The notes under the pieces were generated by a model, which worked only from the letters and a program-made list of their open reading frames with translations, had not been told where the DNA came from and did no database searches. A DNA stretch of 64,000 nt from Agapetus fuscipes (taxonomy: Eukaryota; Arthropoda; Insecta; Trichoptera; Glossosomatidae): contig OX637343.1 in assembly GCA_951799405.1 (NCBI GenBank), positions 806,001 to 870,000 on the forward strand. The letters are read 5' to 3'. A program made the position numbers and the translations under genes. Shown here one piece after another: positions 40,963 through 51,122 of the stretch (within the stretch, counting starts at the first letter, position 1; each line of letters opens with the position of its first letter).

Positions 40963-41816
40963 TAAAGTGGGTAAAGTTAAGTAAAATTTTCCCAACTTTT
41001 TTTTTTTCCCCATTTTTAGGTAAGGTTAGGTTTTTCCCGACTTTTGGGGAAAAAAAAATTTCCCCACTTTTGGGGAAATTTTCCCAACTTTTTTTTTTTT
41101 CCCCATTTTTAGGTTAGGTTAGGTTTTTCCCGACTTTTGGGGAAAAAAAAATTTCCCAACTTTTTTTTTTTTTCCCAGATTTGAAAGTGGGAACCATGTG
41201 GGGATAAGTGAGAACAATGCGCAGGGGGAAATTTCCCAACTTTTTTTTTTTTTTCCCATTTTTAGGTTAGGTTAGGTTAGGTTAGGTTTTTCCCGACTTT
41301 TGGGGAAAAAAAAATTTCCCCACTTTTGGGGAAATTTCCCAACTTTTTTTTTTTTTTCCCATTTTTAGGTTAGGTTAGGTTAGGTTTTTCCCGACTTGTG
41401 GGGAAAAAATAATTTCCCCACTTTTGGGGAAATTTCCCAACTTTTTTTTTTTTTTCATATTTTTAGGTTAGGTTAGGTTTTTCCCGACTTTTGGGGAAAA
41501 AAAATTTTCCCCACTTTTGGGGAAATTTTCCCAACTTTTTTTTTTTTCCCCATTTTTAGGTTAGGTTAGGTTTTTCCCGACTTTTGGGGAAAAAAAATTT
41601 TCCCAACTTTTTTTTTTTTTTCCCAGATTTGAAAGTGGGAACCATGCGCAGGGGGATAAGTGGGAACAATGCGCAGGGGGAAATTTCCCAACTTTTTTTT
41701 TTTTTCCCATTTTTAGGTTAGGTTAGGTTAGGTTAGGTTTTTCCCGACTTTTGGGGAAAAAAAAAATTCCCCACTTTTAGGGAAATTTCCCAACTTTTTT
41801 TTTTTTCCCATTTTTA
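40963..41816. repeat. T/A-rich satellite with TTAGG runs
   Basis: Roughly ten units of 75-90 bp: CCCAAC, T10-15, CCCATTTTTAGG, 2-5 TTAGG repeats, TTTTTCCCGACTTTTGGGGA, A8-9, TTTCCCCACTTTTGGGG. Two units add AGTGGGAACCATG and GTGGGAACAATGCGCAGGGG. Confidence 0.85.
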
Positions 41817-42178
41817 GGCGTAAAGTAAAAGTTACTGGGTTGTTCATTTTAGATTTGGATTTTAAATTATGAGTGGGTACACATGCAGCATTTGTAAGCG
41901 TGAACTTACATGTGTCTACTTGTGAGCATGCATTTTATATGAATCTTTAATGTAAATGTATATTTGCAACTAAGATTATGTATTGTAGTTGAATATAATG
42001 GTCTTCTTCTATTGGATGGTTTCAAAATTTACCGACCTCGTTGCTGAAATATCGAGAATTGAGAACCACTGTTTATTTGATCACCATCAAACTTCACAGG
42101 ATTCGTTCTAAGAATATGTTACATGTTTCCTGAAAATTTCGTCAAAATCGGATGAGCGGTTTATGAGTCTATAGGGGA
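41817..42178. repeat. Duplicated block, copy 2, second part
   Basis: Nearly identical to 40186-40540. Confidence 0.8.
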
Positions 42179-42276
42179 CATACATACATACATACATACA
42201 TACATACATACATACATACATACATACATACATACATACATACATACATACATACATACATACATACATACATACA
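42179..42276. repeat. (CATA)n microsatellite, about 24 units
   Basis: Uninterrupted CATA, again ending ACACATCCTTCTTTATAG. Confidence 0.95.
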
Positions 42277-42300
42277 CACATCCTTCTTTATAGATATAGA

Positions 42301-42545
42301 TTATAAAAAATTATAAAAAACACAGAGTTTTATTTTCACAAATTGAGTATTTATTTCCCTCAAGTACTTTCGACTTATTCACGTCATTATCAAGAGGATA
42401 CTAAATTCCTTTTTATTTTTTATTTATTTTTATTTATTATTTAGTATCCTCTTGAATAAGTCGAAAGTACTTGAGGGAAATAAATACTCAATTTGTGAAA
42501 ATAAAACTCTGTGTTTTTTATAATTTGTTATAATTATTTATAATT
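42301..42545. mobile_element. PF element 10 (foldback)
   Basis: Arms 42301-42405 and 42441-42545, highly complementary, related to PF element 3. Left arm, minus strand about 42357-42397: CCTC, TTGATAA, T, GAC...GTC, GAAA, AGTACT, T, GAGG (degenerate hammerhead-like). The right arm has a 9-bp deletion in the core. Confidence 0.7.
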
Positions 42546-42611
42546 CTTTCTTACTTAATTTACCCTGAATATTTACTGTTTCGTTCATTCCCTCGCGATG
42601 GCATAGATAGA

Positions 42612-43104
42612 CGCAACTACACAACTAAGCTACACAAAAGGTGTAACTTCTTGCCTGCGTTATCCCCGAAGCGTATCGCATGTGGCGATTCGGGACCTAT
42701 TTATTGTTACGGGTAAGGGGGCCGGCCTCACACCAACCACTTTCAGTTGAAGTGGGGGCTTCCCAGCTCCCGAGGGGGCTGGTTCTCATTTCTTGTGAAG
42801 GCTGAGTAAACCTTGAGATCGAACCCTTGCTCTCGGCATGGAATGCAAGCATTCTACCAATTGAGCTATCGACCTTTTAACGAGCTTAGTCGTCGTCGCT
42901 ACAAAGCGCCAATTCTCAAACAAGAACCAGTTGCTGTAAGGCTGGATGGACCTTTGGTGACCGGTCATTGGTAAAGGTTTATGAATTTTTCAACCCAGCG
43001 AAGAGCAAATTTGAAAATATAAATGGTATATTTATTGTGCTCCGCCGGGATCCGAACCCACAACTTTCCATTTACGAGTTCGAAGTGTTAACCACTAGAC
43101 AAGG
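42612..43104 (-). mobile_element. S1-S2 composite SINE
   Basis: S1 head and body (43104-42880), short junction AACGAGCTTAGTCG/AAAGGTCGATAGC, S2 with a deletion after its head (as at 10212), ending at ACTAAGCTACACAAAAGG. Confidence 0.8.
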
Positions 43105-43107
43105 TAC

Positions 43108-43504
43108 TGTAGAGTTTGTGTTTATTTGAGATTTGAATTTTAAACTTGTAAGTAATCGCACATGCAGCATTTGTAAGCACAAACTTGTCTGTGTTTCTTA
43201 GAGTCATACTTTTACCGGTTTGTTTACACAGCTTGTGATAGCTCGCTAGTAGCAAGTCACTAGAGGCCAGTAAAGCGGCGAGTGGTGAGTGGCCAGTGAC
43301 GTCACGGCATGTCAGTGTCTCTGGTAAGTGAGCCTAGCGAATCGCTTAATTATTCACTCTAACTAATTAATACCGTTTGTCGCTGGAAAACAAACGGTTC
43401 CAGAACTTTCGATCGCAGAAAGAATCATCATCAACCCGGCAGCCCAGAGTGGGCCTTGGCTGAATCCAGGATTCTCTTCCACTCTCACCAGGACTGGAAG
43501 TCTC
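43108..43504. other. LR scrap, then mostly unassigned
   Basis: 43108-43196 is an LR module piece. 43200-43500 contains TGACGTCA (43298) and CCCAGAGTGGGCC; no feature called. Confidence 0.4.
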
Positions 43505-43953
43505 ATCTAAATTTAAATCTAAGCTGCAACGATATATATCATTTAAAGTTCATATTAAACGCATTCCCACAAGCAGACATGTATAAGTTTGCGCTAACAC
43601 ATGCCGCAGGTGGACCTGCAATATATCAACCCAATCTCAAATGAACGTAAGCCCTGCAACTCTTGCCAGCCTTCCTTGAAACAGGGGTCATATCTAAATC
43701 TAATCTAAATCTAAGTTGCAAAGATATGTATCATTTGGGATTCATATTAAATGCATTTCCACAAGCAGACATGCATAATTTCGCGCTCACACATGTCGCA
43801 TGTGGACCTACAATTTAAAAACCCAATCTCAAATGAACATAAGCCCGGCAACTCTTGCTGACCTTCCCTGAAACAGGAGTGACATTGGCAAAGTGAACCA
43901 TTTTTTACAGTATGGGTGGTCAGCCTCATACCAACCTATAAGTCAAGGAATAT
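43505..43953 (-). mobile_element. Two tandem LR modules
   Basis: 43505-43690 (5' part lost) and 43691-43953 (complete, (TCTAAA)n tail). Confidence 0.8.
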
Positions 43954-44002
43954 AAACAATTAATTACATTTAAGTATTTAAAACAAACAAACACTAAACA
44001 GT

Positions 44003-44275
44003 AAAATAGTGCTGTGGTATTGGAATCATCCCTATATGTTCAAGAAATCAAGAACAGTCGAGAAACGTCCGTATGAACGTATATAAATGCAAGCCGCAAT
44101 TTTGTGCAGGCCAGAGTGTCAATTGAAACACTGATCCGTGAAGTCGATAATGCAAGAGCTAGAAATCAGTGCATTGTAAATTGTGAACCACACCGTGTAA
44201 AATTAATTGTGTTAAAATAAATAATTGCAGTTTAATTAAAAGAGAACCCCAACTAAAATCATTAATAATAAATTT
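44003..44275 (+). mobile_element. LTR-B copy
   Basis: GGTATTGGAATC, AAATCAAGAACAGTCGAGAA, TATA-like CGTATATAAATGC, GTGAAGTCGA, AATAATTGCAGTTTAATT. Exact ends and target duplication are not clear. 44276-44564 is unassigned, possibly adjacent internal sequence. Confidence 0.5.
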
Positions 44276-44564
44276 TTGTAACTTTTTTTTGTAATACTTT
44301 GAGAATCATCGGTAAAATGTCCCACTGGTCGAAGCCACAGAGGAATTGTAACTATTGTTGAAAAAACTCGGTAAATACATTTGACCCTGCGTGCCATGGA
44401 GCTCTCTAGTAAACAAAACACATCTAGCAGATTCTGCCACTAAACTTTGTGATCTCTGCTCTCTAGGGCTTTGAATACTATTGCCAATTAATTTATTTTA
44501 TTTCGCTTTGTTTCGCAACTGATGGCAAATTCTTTATTTGTTTCTAGAAGATATTTGTTAACTC

Positions 44565-45157
44565 ACACATGCCTGTTTGTGGGCATGCATTTGATTGAAT
44601 GTAAATATATCTTTGCAACTTAGATTATAATCTAACAGATATTTGTTATCAATTATCAGTTTCCTTGACTTATCGGTCAAGGTACCTATACATATAATAT
44701 AAAAGGACAGTACAATACATAAGTGAATGGTATGTGGCTGACCGCCCATGCTGTTAAAAATGGTTCACTTTGCCAATGTCATCGCTGTTTCAGGGAAGGT
44801 CGGCAAGAGTTGCAGGGTGTATGTTCATTTGATATTTGAGTGTTTATGTTGTAGGTCCACATGCGGCATGTGCGAGCGCGAAATTATGCGTGTCTGCTTG
44901 TGGGAATGCATTTAATTGACTTATAAGTTGGTATGCGGCTGACCACCTATGCTATAGAAAATGGTTTACTTTGCTAATGTCACCCCTGTTTCAGGGATGC
45001 TTGGCGAGAGTTGCAGGGTGTACCTATGTTGATTTGAAATTTGGGTTTTTATGTTGTAGGTTCACATGCGGCATGTACAAGCGCGAATTTTGCTGTGAAA
45101 ATGCATATAATGTGAATCCCCAATGTTACATGTCTTTGCAACTAAGATTAGATTAGA
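44565..45157 (+). mobile_element. Cluster of three LR modules
   Basis: 44565-44640 (3' end only), 44725-44925 (5' TTCCTTGACTTATCGG lies separately at 44661), 44926-45157 (complete, GACTTATAAGTTGGTATGCG to TTTGCAACTAAGATTAGATT). Confidence 0.75.
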
Positions 45158-45359
45158 TCACAAATTGATTGCAATCTATGTAGTCAGCTAGTTTTATGTT
45201 TAGATGGAAAGGTACCTTCTGATGTACCTACAAGGATACTCACTCCGGCTAGCTATCATCGGCATCACTCTCAGTTCGTGGGGTTCTTTCCTTGTGTGGC
45301 TCACTTTGTATTTTGGGAAGGGTTGTATATTAATAAGACAAGAGCTAAAGTTAACAAAA

Positions 45360-45895
45360 GAGATTTAATCAGTTAAAGTAAAATATAAAAGTTAAATCCA
45401 TAAAAAGGAAAAGAGGAATAGTGGAGAAGGAAATAGCCAGACCTGTATTACCACTCTAACACAATCACAGTTCTCGCGGCTCACTTTCACCAAACATCTG
45501 TAGGCTGGAGTCCAAGGTGAGCTTACGAGAGCCGCAGTCCATGAGGCGGATGCTTCAACACGTGGAGCCCCAGGGTGGAGGTTCCTCTGCACCAGGCTCC
45601 GGTCCATACGGCGGGTGCCTTGGATGGCGGATGATCCATGCACATGTCCCCACGTGGAAGCCTCGCGGCTAAGTCCACGGGGCCCCAACTGGGAAACCCC
45701 GGCAGTAATCGCTGCCTCGCAGCGCTGTGTGCGACTTCCTTCGTCCGCACGTAATTCTAGACTGGCGTCTCGGCTTTCCGAGTCACGGCGAGTGAAGTCT
45801 CGAGGGCCCTCGGTAAAACTCGTACGTAGCTCGGCTACGGCCACGCCAACGTCACTGCAGCCATCATGCGCTGACTTCACACTTTAAAATGTTAT
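45360..45895. other. GC-rich, CpG-containing segment before the second host exon
   Basis: Markedly GC-rich against its surroundings with many CpGs. A 162-codon minus-strand frame (45880-45392) has no motif I recognise. Could be an alternative promoter/5' exon region of the host gene or part of an unrecognised element. Confidence 0.4.
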
Positions 45896-45975
45896 TTAAA
45901 AATAACATAACACTAGTTAAAGATTCATTCAATCTTTACCAATCTTGCACACTCACATTTTAAAATTTGTTTCAG

Positions 45976-46770
45976 GTGTACGAGAGAATGGAATGGAGGG
46001 TGGACCACCCATCTCAAGTGGAGGCGAAACGTCCGTTTTCACTCTGCCAGGACGCACCCAAGCTGCAGGACCTCGCCAGGCTCTATCGGAAGGTCCAAGA
46101 CCCAAGCCTCCTCCTCCACCAGTCGCTCCAAGAGGATCTGCAGTCAAATACGACTCAGCGACCAACGCCAGCAAAATAACCCTAACAGCAAAGCAAACCA
46201 ACAAGGAATCAAGACAAAAACTCAACCTAGACCCAAACTACTTTGATTTCGATGCCATCAACATCCAAAACGCTTCGACATTCAACGAAACAAAAGCAGT
46301 TTTGGTTCAAGTCAAAGATGGCGTGGACAAGATGGTTGTGGACACAAAAAATCTAAATTTGAAAGCTGCAACTAAGAGTAGAGCTAATCAAGATGGGAAA
46401 GCGATTGTGAAACCGCAAAATATCGAGCTGGATAAAGTGGCGCTGTCAAATTTGAAGAATTTGCAACGTGTGGATTTGCCGCAGGAAGAGATCAAGATGA
46501 CACTATTGGAGAAGAGGGGAAACACTGCCACCAAGCTTGTGATTGACACGTTCGATGATGGAGGAGTCACGGAATCTTCGAGCCTCATTTCCAAGGACAA
46601 GTCGGACGATGGTGGGAAGGTGGTTATTGTGCCGATCAAGAATGGAGCTGGGAAGGGTGGGTTTGTTGCTGTGAGTCATGGAACTCCTGGCGGATACAGC
46701 CAGGGTTCTGGTTCCACTCCTGGATTGGACGATGGCTATGGATCTTCAAACAGTTCGCCTCATAGTTCAG
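45976..46770 (+). CDS. Host gene, second coding exon (795 bp)
   Basis: Acceptor ATTTGTTTCAG before 45976, donor AGTTCAG/GTGAGT at 46770; phase 1 in and phase 1 out, matching exon 1. Encodes about 264 residues: GGPPISSGGETS, a proline-rich GPRPKPPPPPVAPRG stretch (likely SH3- or profilin-type ligand), ITLTAKQTNKESRQ, LDPNYFDFDAINIQNASTF, a K/V-rich middle (VKDGVDKMVVDTKNLNLK; LDKVALSNLKNLQRVDLPQE) and a Gly/Ser-rich end (GTPGGYSQGSGSTPGLDDGY). No signal peptide, no transmembrane segment, mostly disordered. The family is not recognised. Codon use and composition look coding, unlike the repeat-derived frames around it. Following exons lie outside the window or are not detectable within it. Confidence 0.8.
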
Positions 46771-46889
46771 GTGAGTCACCATTCATTTTTCTTCTTCCTA
46801 TTGTAGATCTCAGATCTTTTTATTCGGATCTTTGCTCTTGGGATGCAGAAGACCAGCTGTTCTTCAATGTTTTGCATGATTGGTCCTCT

Positions 46890-47166
46890 AGATAACTTTT
46901 TTTTATTTACGCAATCGAGGGGAGTTTTCGCGATGCTTCGTACTTGGAGTATTGAAATGTAATGTTTTATTTTATCGGGCAGTAAGTTGCTTGAATTGTG
47001 GGCTAACGTAGAAAGGACATCAATGCTTTTATATCATTAATGGGAGACGTTTTACCATTCATCTAATTACTAATTAATTGGTTTGAATACAAACGTAGCC
47101 TTCTGGAGTTGTGTACTATTTCGACGGTTAAATAGAAGATACCATAAGTCAATGAATAAGGATATT
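46890..47166. other. Repeat F scrap, then unassigned
   Basis: 46895-46965 contains TTTACGCAATCGAGGGGAGT as in repeat F; the rest is not recognised. Confidence 0.4.
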
Positions 47167-47606
47167 GTCAACGACGATACCATGATGAAAGCACCGGTTC
47201 TCATCAGATCACCGAAGTTAAGCAACATTGAGCGGATGCTACCTGGATTGGTGACCGCTCAGGTACACCGCGTGTTGTTGGCATTTCTTGGACCAGTCTG
47301 GAATAGTCCAGTGGCTACACTTCGGACTCGTAAATGGAAGGTTGTGGATTCAAATCCCGCCAGAGCAGAAAAGTATACCATTTTTATTTCCAAACGTGCT
47401 CTTCGCTGGGTTGAAAAAATCATACCTTAACCTTTACCAAAGACCGTTCACTGAAAGGTCCATCCAACCTTACAACAACTGGGTCTTGCTTGAGAATTGG
47501 CGCTTTCTACAGCGACGACCAAGCTCGCAGAGGGCTCTTGAGGTGTGATACACACGAAAACAGCGCTCACCAAATAAATCATCCTAATATTATATTATTA
47601 TTATAT
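47167..47606 (+). mobile_element. S1 SINE, full length: 5S head, tRNA head, LC-like tail
   Basis: 5S-like 47167-47285 (GTCAACGACGATACCATGAT to CGCGTGTTGTTGGCAT), tRNA-like head 47289-47369 with a 5-bp insertion in the A-box region, body, tail to CATCCTAATATTATATTATT. Confidence 0.85.
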
Positions 47607-47850
47607 GACTTGACTTATAGGTTGGTATGCGGCTGACCACCCATGCTATAAAAATGGTTCACTTTGCCAATGTCACCCCTGTTACAAGAAAGGACGCAAA
47701 GAGTTGCAGGGTGTATGTCCATTTGAGATTTGGTATTTATGTTGTAGGTTCACAAGCGCGAAATTGTACGTGTCTGGTTGTGAGAATGCATGTAATGTGA
47801 ATCTCCAATGTAAAATATCTTTGCAACTTAAATTTAGATTTAGATCTATA
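47607..47850 (+). mobile_element. LR 3' module
   Basis: Missing about 15 bp at CACATGCGGCATGTG; tail (TTTAGAT)n. Confidence 0.75.
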
Positions 47851-47854
47851 ATAT

Positions 47855-47925
47855 AAAAACGGCAATTTTATACAGCGCCGTTTAGTGGCACTAGCCACCC
47901 CAAGGGCGCTTGAACATCTTGGCTG
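47855..47925 (-). mobile_element. LC LINE 3' end fragment
   Basis: Complement reads CAAGCGCCCTTGGGGTGGCT and ACTAAACGGCGCTGTATAAA. A related scrap lies at 27276-27312. 47926-48158 is unassigned. Confidence 0.6.
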
Positions 47926-48158
47926 GAACACCCTGGTTTTAAGTAATTTTCGGTTAAACACCCTAGTCGAGTTTAAACGTAAAGTCGATTCGATTATCGC
48001 TACAGGGCGAAAGCCTTTTCGGGGAAAAAACTCGGAAATATCAAGTCAACGTCTAATTAATCATTATTTCACTTGGAAATAATTTTGAAAATCAACAAAC
48101 TTCAAATGCAAAGGAATTATAGCTAGTTACCTACTACTTTACTTTTTGTAGGCCTGTA

Positions 48159-48384
48159 CCCTGAGTACGAGTCGCAAAACTTGAGTAAAATAAAGTTTCC
48201 GGAAAGTATTAAAGAGTGTTTTTCCCTAAAATCTGCCGTTTTTGGTTGTTTGAACTTGATTTTCTTCATCACTGTAACTCTTTTGCTAAGACCATAAAGT
48301 GTAAGAAACAAAAACGACAGGTTTTGGGGAAAATCACTCTTTAATTTTACTTTACTCAAGTTGTGCAACTCGTACTAAGGATAC
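48159..48384. mobile_element. M1 MITE, inverted core variant
   Basis: TIRs GTACCCTGAGTACGAGTCGC / GCAACTCGTACTAAGGATAC. The central TTGAACTTGATTTTCTTCAT is inverted relative to other M1 copies. Confidence 0.75.
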
Positions 48385-48586
48385 TGCAAACGCAAAGAGT
48401 CTTTGTTCATTGGGCTGCGTCAAAAGCGAAGATCCAAGCCCTCCATCCACTTCCCTGCTCCTGGCGTGGCTTCGTGGAGGTCTTTCAGGCCAGGAGGATG
48501 TCTTATGATGGGGCACTCCTTCACTATGTGCCGGACAGTCTGGTTCTCCACCCCACAGTCGCATCTCGTAGATGGAGATGGATATA
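48385..48586. other. Possible LINE scrap, unassigned
   Basis: The minus strand reads CGVENQTVRHIVKECPI, reminiscent of the zinc-knuckle-like C.....T..H....CP segment in LINE ORF2 C-termini. Confidence 0.4.
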
Positions 48587-49149
48587 CGCAACGCAACTCA
48601 GCTACACATATAGTGTAACTTATTGCCTGCGTTACGCCTGAAGGGGTCGCATGTGGCGATTCGGGACCCATTTATTTTTACGGGTAAGGGGGCCGGCCTC
48701 ACACCAACCATTTTCAGTTGAAGTGGGGGTTTCGCAGCTGCCGGGGGGGCTGGTTCTCATTTCTTGTGAAGTCTTAGTATACCTTGTCAGTATTTATTTT
48801 GGGTTTGAAATATACACCGAGACGGGATATCATATCTGACACCCTCAGTGGGGATCAAACTCTTGCTCTCGGCATAGAATTCAAGCATTCTCTACCAACT
48901 GAGCTATCGACCGGACTTTTTACGAGCTTAGTCATCGCTACAAAGCGCCAAATCTCAAGCAAGACCCAGTTGATGTAAGGCTGGATGGACCTTCAGTGAC
49001 CGGTCTGTGGTAGAGGTTTTATGAATTTTCCAACCCAGCAAAGAGCATATTTGAAAGTGTAAATTGTACATTTTTTGTGCGCTGTCGGAAATCGAACCCA
49101 CAACCTCTATTTATAAGCCCGAAACGTTACCACTATACCACGGACCGGT
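48587..49149 (-). mobile_element. S1-S2 composite SINE, complete
   Basis: S1 head at 49149-49075, body, AAGCTCGTAAAAAGTCCGGT junction, S2 head and body to CGCAACGC. Confidence 0.85.
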
Positions 49150-49183
49150 CATGCAAATGGTAGATAAGCCAAACAAGCACTAA

Positions 49184-49478
49184 GGGGCCGTCCATAAATT
49201 ACGTCATCGATTTTGGCTGATTTTCGACCCCCCCCCCCCTTACAATCATCCTATAGGCTATAGTCAATATCTAATTACCCCCCCCCCCCCGTTTGCTGTA
49301 ATAATGGATGAGCTTAATAATTAATAATGTTATATTACTTACATAATATTTTGTATATTTTGTAGAAATTGGTATTTACAAGAACGACGGCACTTTTGGT
49401 AGTCGTACATCATTTGCCATCATCCGCAGACCAAACTCCCCCCCCTTAATGCGAATGACGTAATATATGGACAGCCCC
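49184..49478. mobile_element. M3 MITE
   Basis: TIRs GGGGCCGTCCATAAATTACG and CGTAATATATGGACAGCCCC; TAA on both sides. Two C-runs (about 9 and 12) lie near the left end and another CCCCCCC near the right. Confidence 0.8.
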
Positions 49479-49759
49479 TAAGGGGACGTTTAACTTTACA
49501 TTATTTTTTTGGTATACCGCTATAGTCGAGTTTAAGGGTGAGTTTTATGCTTATAATTTACTTTTAAGGGTAGTTTTGATTATAAGACAAAAGATGAAAT
49601 GGCCGCCCAAGTCTTTGGTCATTACTTGGACTGGAAAATTTGAAATTAATTATAAAGTTTGCTTGCCGGAGATTAATCTGCAGTTGAATGATTTTAAGCT
49701 TTTCCAAAAAAAACTTAAGCTTTGTAAAAGTAATGAGTAAGAACTGTAGAGAAGAACGG
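49479..49759. other. Unassigned
   Basis: No recognised feature. Confidence 0.5.
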
Positions 49760-49998
49760 TACCCTTAGTACGAGTTGCGAAACCTGAGAAAAGTAAAGTT
49801 TACGGAAAATATTAAGCGCGATTTCTCCCAAAATCTGCCGTTTTTGTTTCTTACACTTTGTGGTCTTAGCAAAAGAGTTACAGTGATGAAGAAAATCAAG
49901 TTCAAACAAACAAAAACGGCAGATTTTGGGGAAAACCACTCTTTGATACTTTCCGTAAACTTTACTTTACTCAAGTTTTGCAATTCGAACTCAGGGTA
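49760..49998. mobile_element. M1 MITE
   Basis: TACCCTTAGTACGAGTTGCG to AATTCGAACTCAGGGTA. Confidence 0.8.
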
Positions 49999-50149
49999 CG
50001 GGTCTCTAAACATTTCGTCGAAGTTGTATCTGACATCATTCTGTCTTTTCTATGTACGGATAAGTTGTTGTTGCTCAAGATCGAAGATCATAGATCCTAC
50101 ATCCATGAGGATGATCTTTGTGGTTCATCAACAGATCAGAGTATCCTAA

Positions 50150-50456
50150 TAATAATAATAAATATATTTTGAGGATGATTTATTTGTTGAGCGCTGTTTT
50201 TGTGTGTATCACACCTCAAGCGCCCTGTGCGATTTTGGTCGTCACTGTAGAAAGCGCCAATTCTCAAGCAAGACCCAGTTGTTGTAAGGCTGGATGGACT
50301 TTTATTGACCGGTCTTTGGTAAAGGTATATGATTTTTTACCCAGCGTAGAGCATATTTGAAAACAAAAATGGTATACTTTGTGCTCCGCCAGGATTCGAA
50401 CCCACGACCTTCCATTTACGAGTCAGAGGTGTTAACCATTTGACTACGGATCGGTC
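50150..50456 (-). mobile_element. S1 SINE with LC-like tail
   Basis: Complete from head GACTACGGATCGGTC to tail. The flanks share CTCTTCTACG.. and GATCATAGATCCTACAT-like sequence (50085, 50540), suggesting insertion into a local duplication. Confidence 0.85.
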
Positions 50457-50955
50457 AAATATATCTGACATCATCAGTGTCTCTTCTACGCCAAAACAAA
50501 GTGGGAACTTAACTGCCAGATAAGTTGTTGTCGCTCACGATCGAAGATTATAGATCCTACATTCATATGGATGATCTTTGGTGTTGCATCAACATATAAG
50601 AGTATACTAGTGAAGAAAGTGTACATTGTAAGAAGTTGGGTGGATGAAGTGGAAGAGAAAGACTGAGAAAAGTGATTGTAGTGTACAAATTAATATTTTT
50701 GTGTAGTCCTCTTTATAATAATATATCTCTACGTTTAGTAAAGTCAATAAATATTCAAGTTCATAATGTTTTTGTTAATTAATCTTTCCCTTTTGTGTTC
50801 TACGAGAAAATTAAATTAAATTAATAGAAGGCTCAATGAAAAACATGACAAAGAGAATAATTGTGTAGTGAACCTTAATATCTAAAACAAAACAGCCTTA
50901 ATCCAAGTATAGAGCATATCACGTTAAAACTCAATCATAGCGTTCAAAGCCTTAC
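50457..50955. other. Unassigned
   Basis: No recognised feature beyond the duplicated flank noted for the preceding SINE. Confidence 0.45.
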
Positions 50956-50959
50956 ACTG

Positions 50960-51118
50960 CGCTCGGCTGAGACTGGAGCCAAATCAAGGGTTGAAGAACC
51001 TGTAAGAAGAGTTAACACAATATTTGGAGAGCGTGCATTTGCAGTTGCTGGCCCTCTGGCCTGGAACCACCTGCCACATCATGTGAGAGAGCTAGAGGAC
51101 CATGGAAAGTTCCGGAAT
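50960..51118 (+). mobile_element. LINE RT C-terminal fragment
   Basis: LRSAETGAKSRVEEPVRRVN, TIFGERAFAVAGPLAWNHLP, HHVRELEDHGKFRN: CR1-like C-terminal signature, interrupted by the next element. Confidence 0.75.
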
Positions 51119-51122
51119 AATA

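Noticed and set aside
40963..41816. Telomere
   Set aside because: TTAGG occurs only 2-5 times per satellite unit, inside a non-telomeric unit flanked by ordinary repeats.
45392..45880. 162-codon minus-strand gene
   Set aside because: Open because of high GC content; no recognisable motif, splice signals or conserved start. Left as an unassigned GC-rich block.
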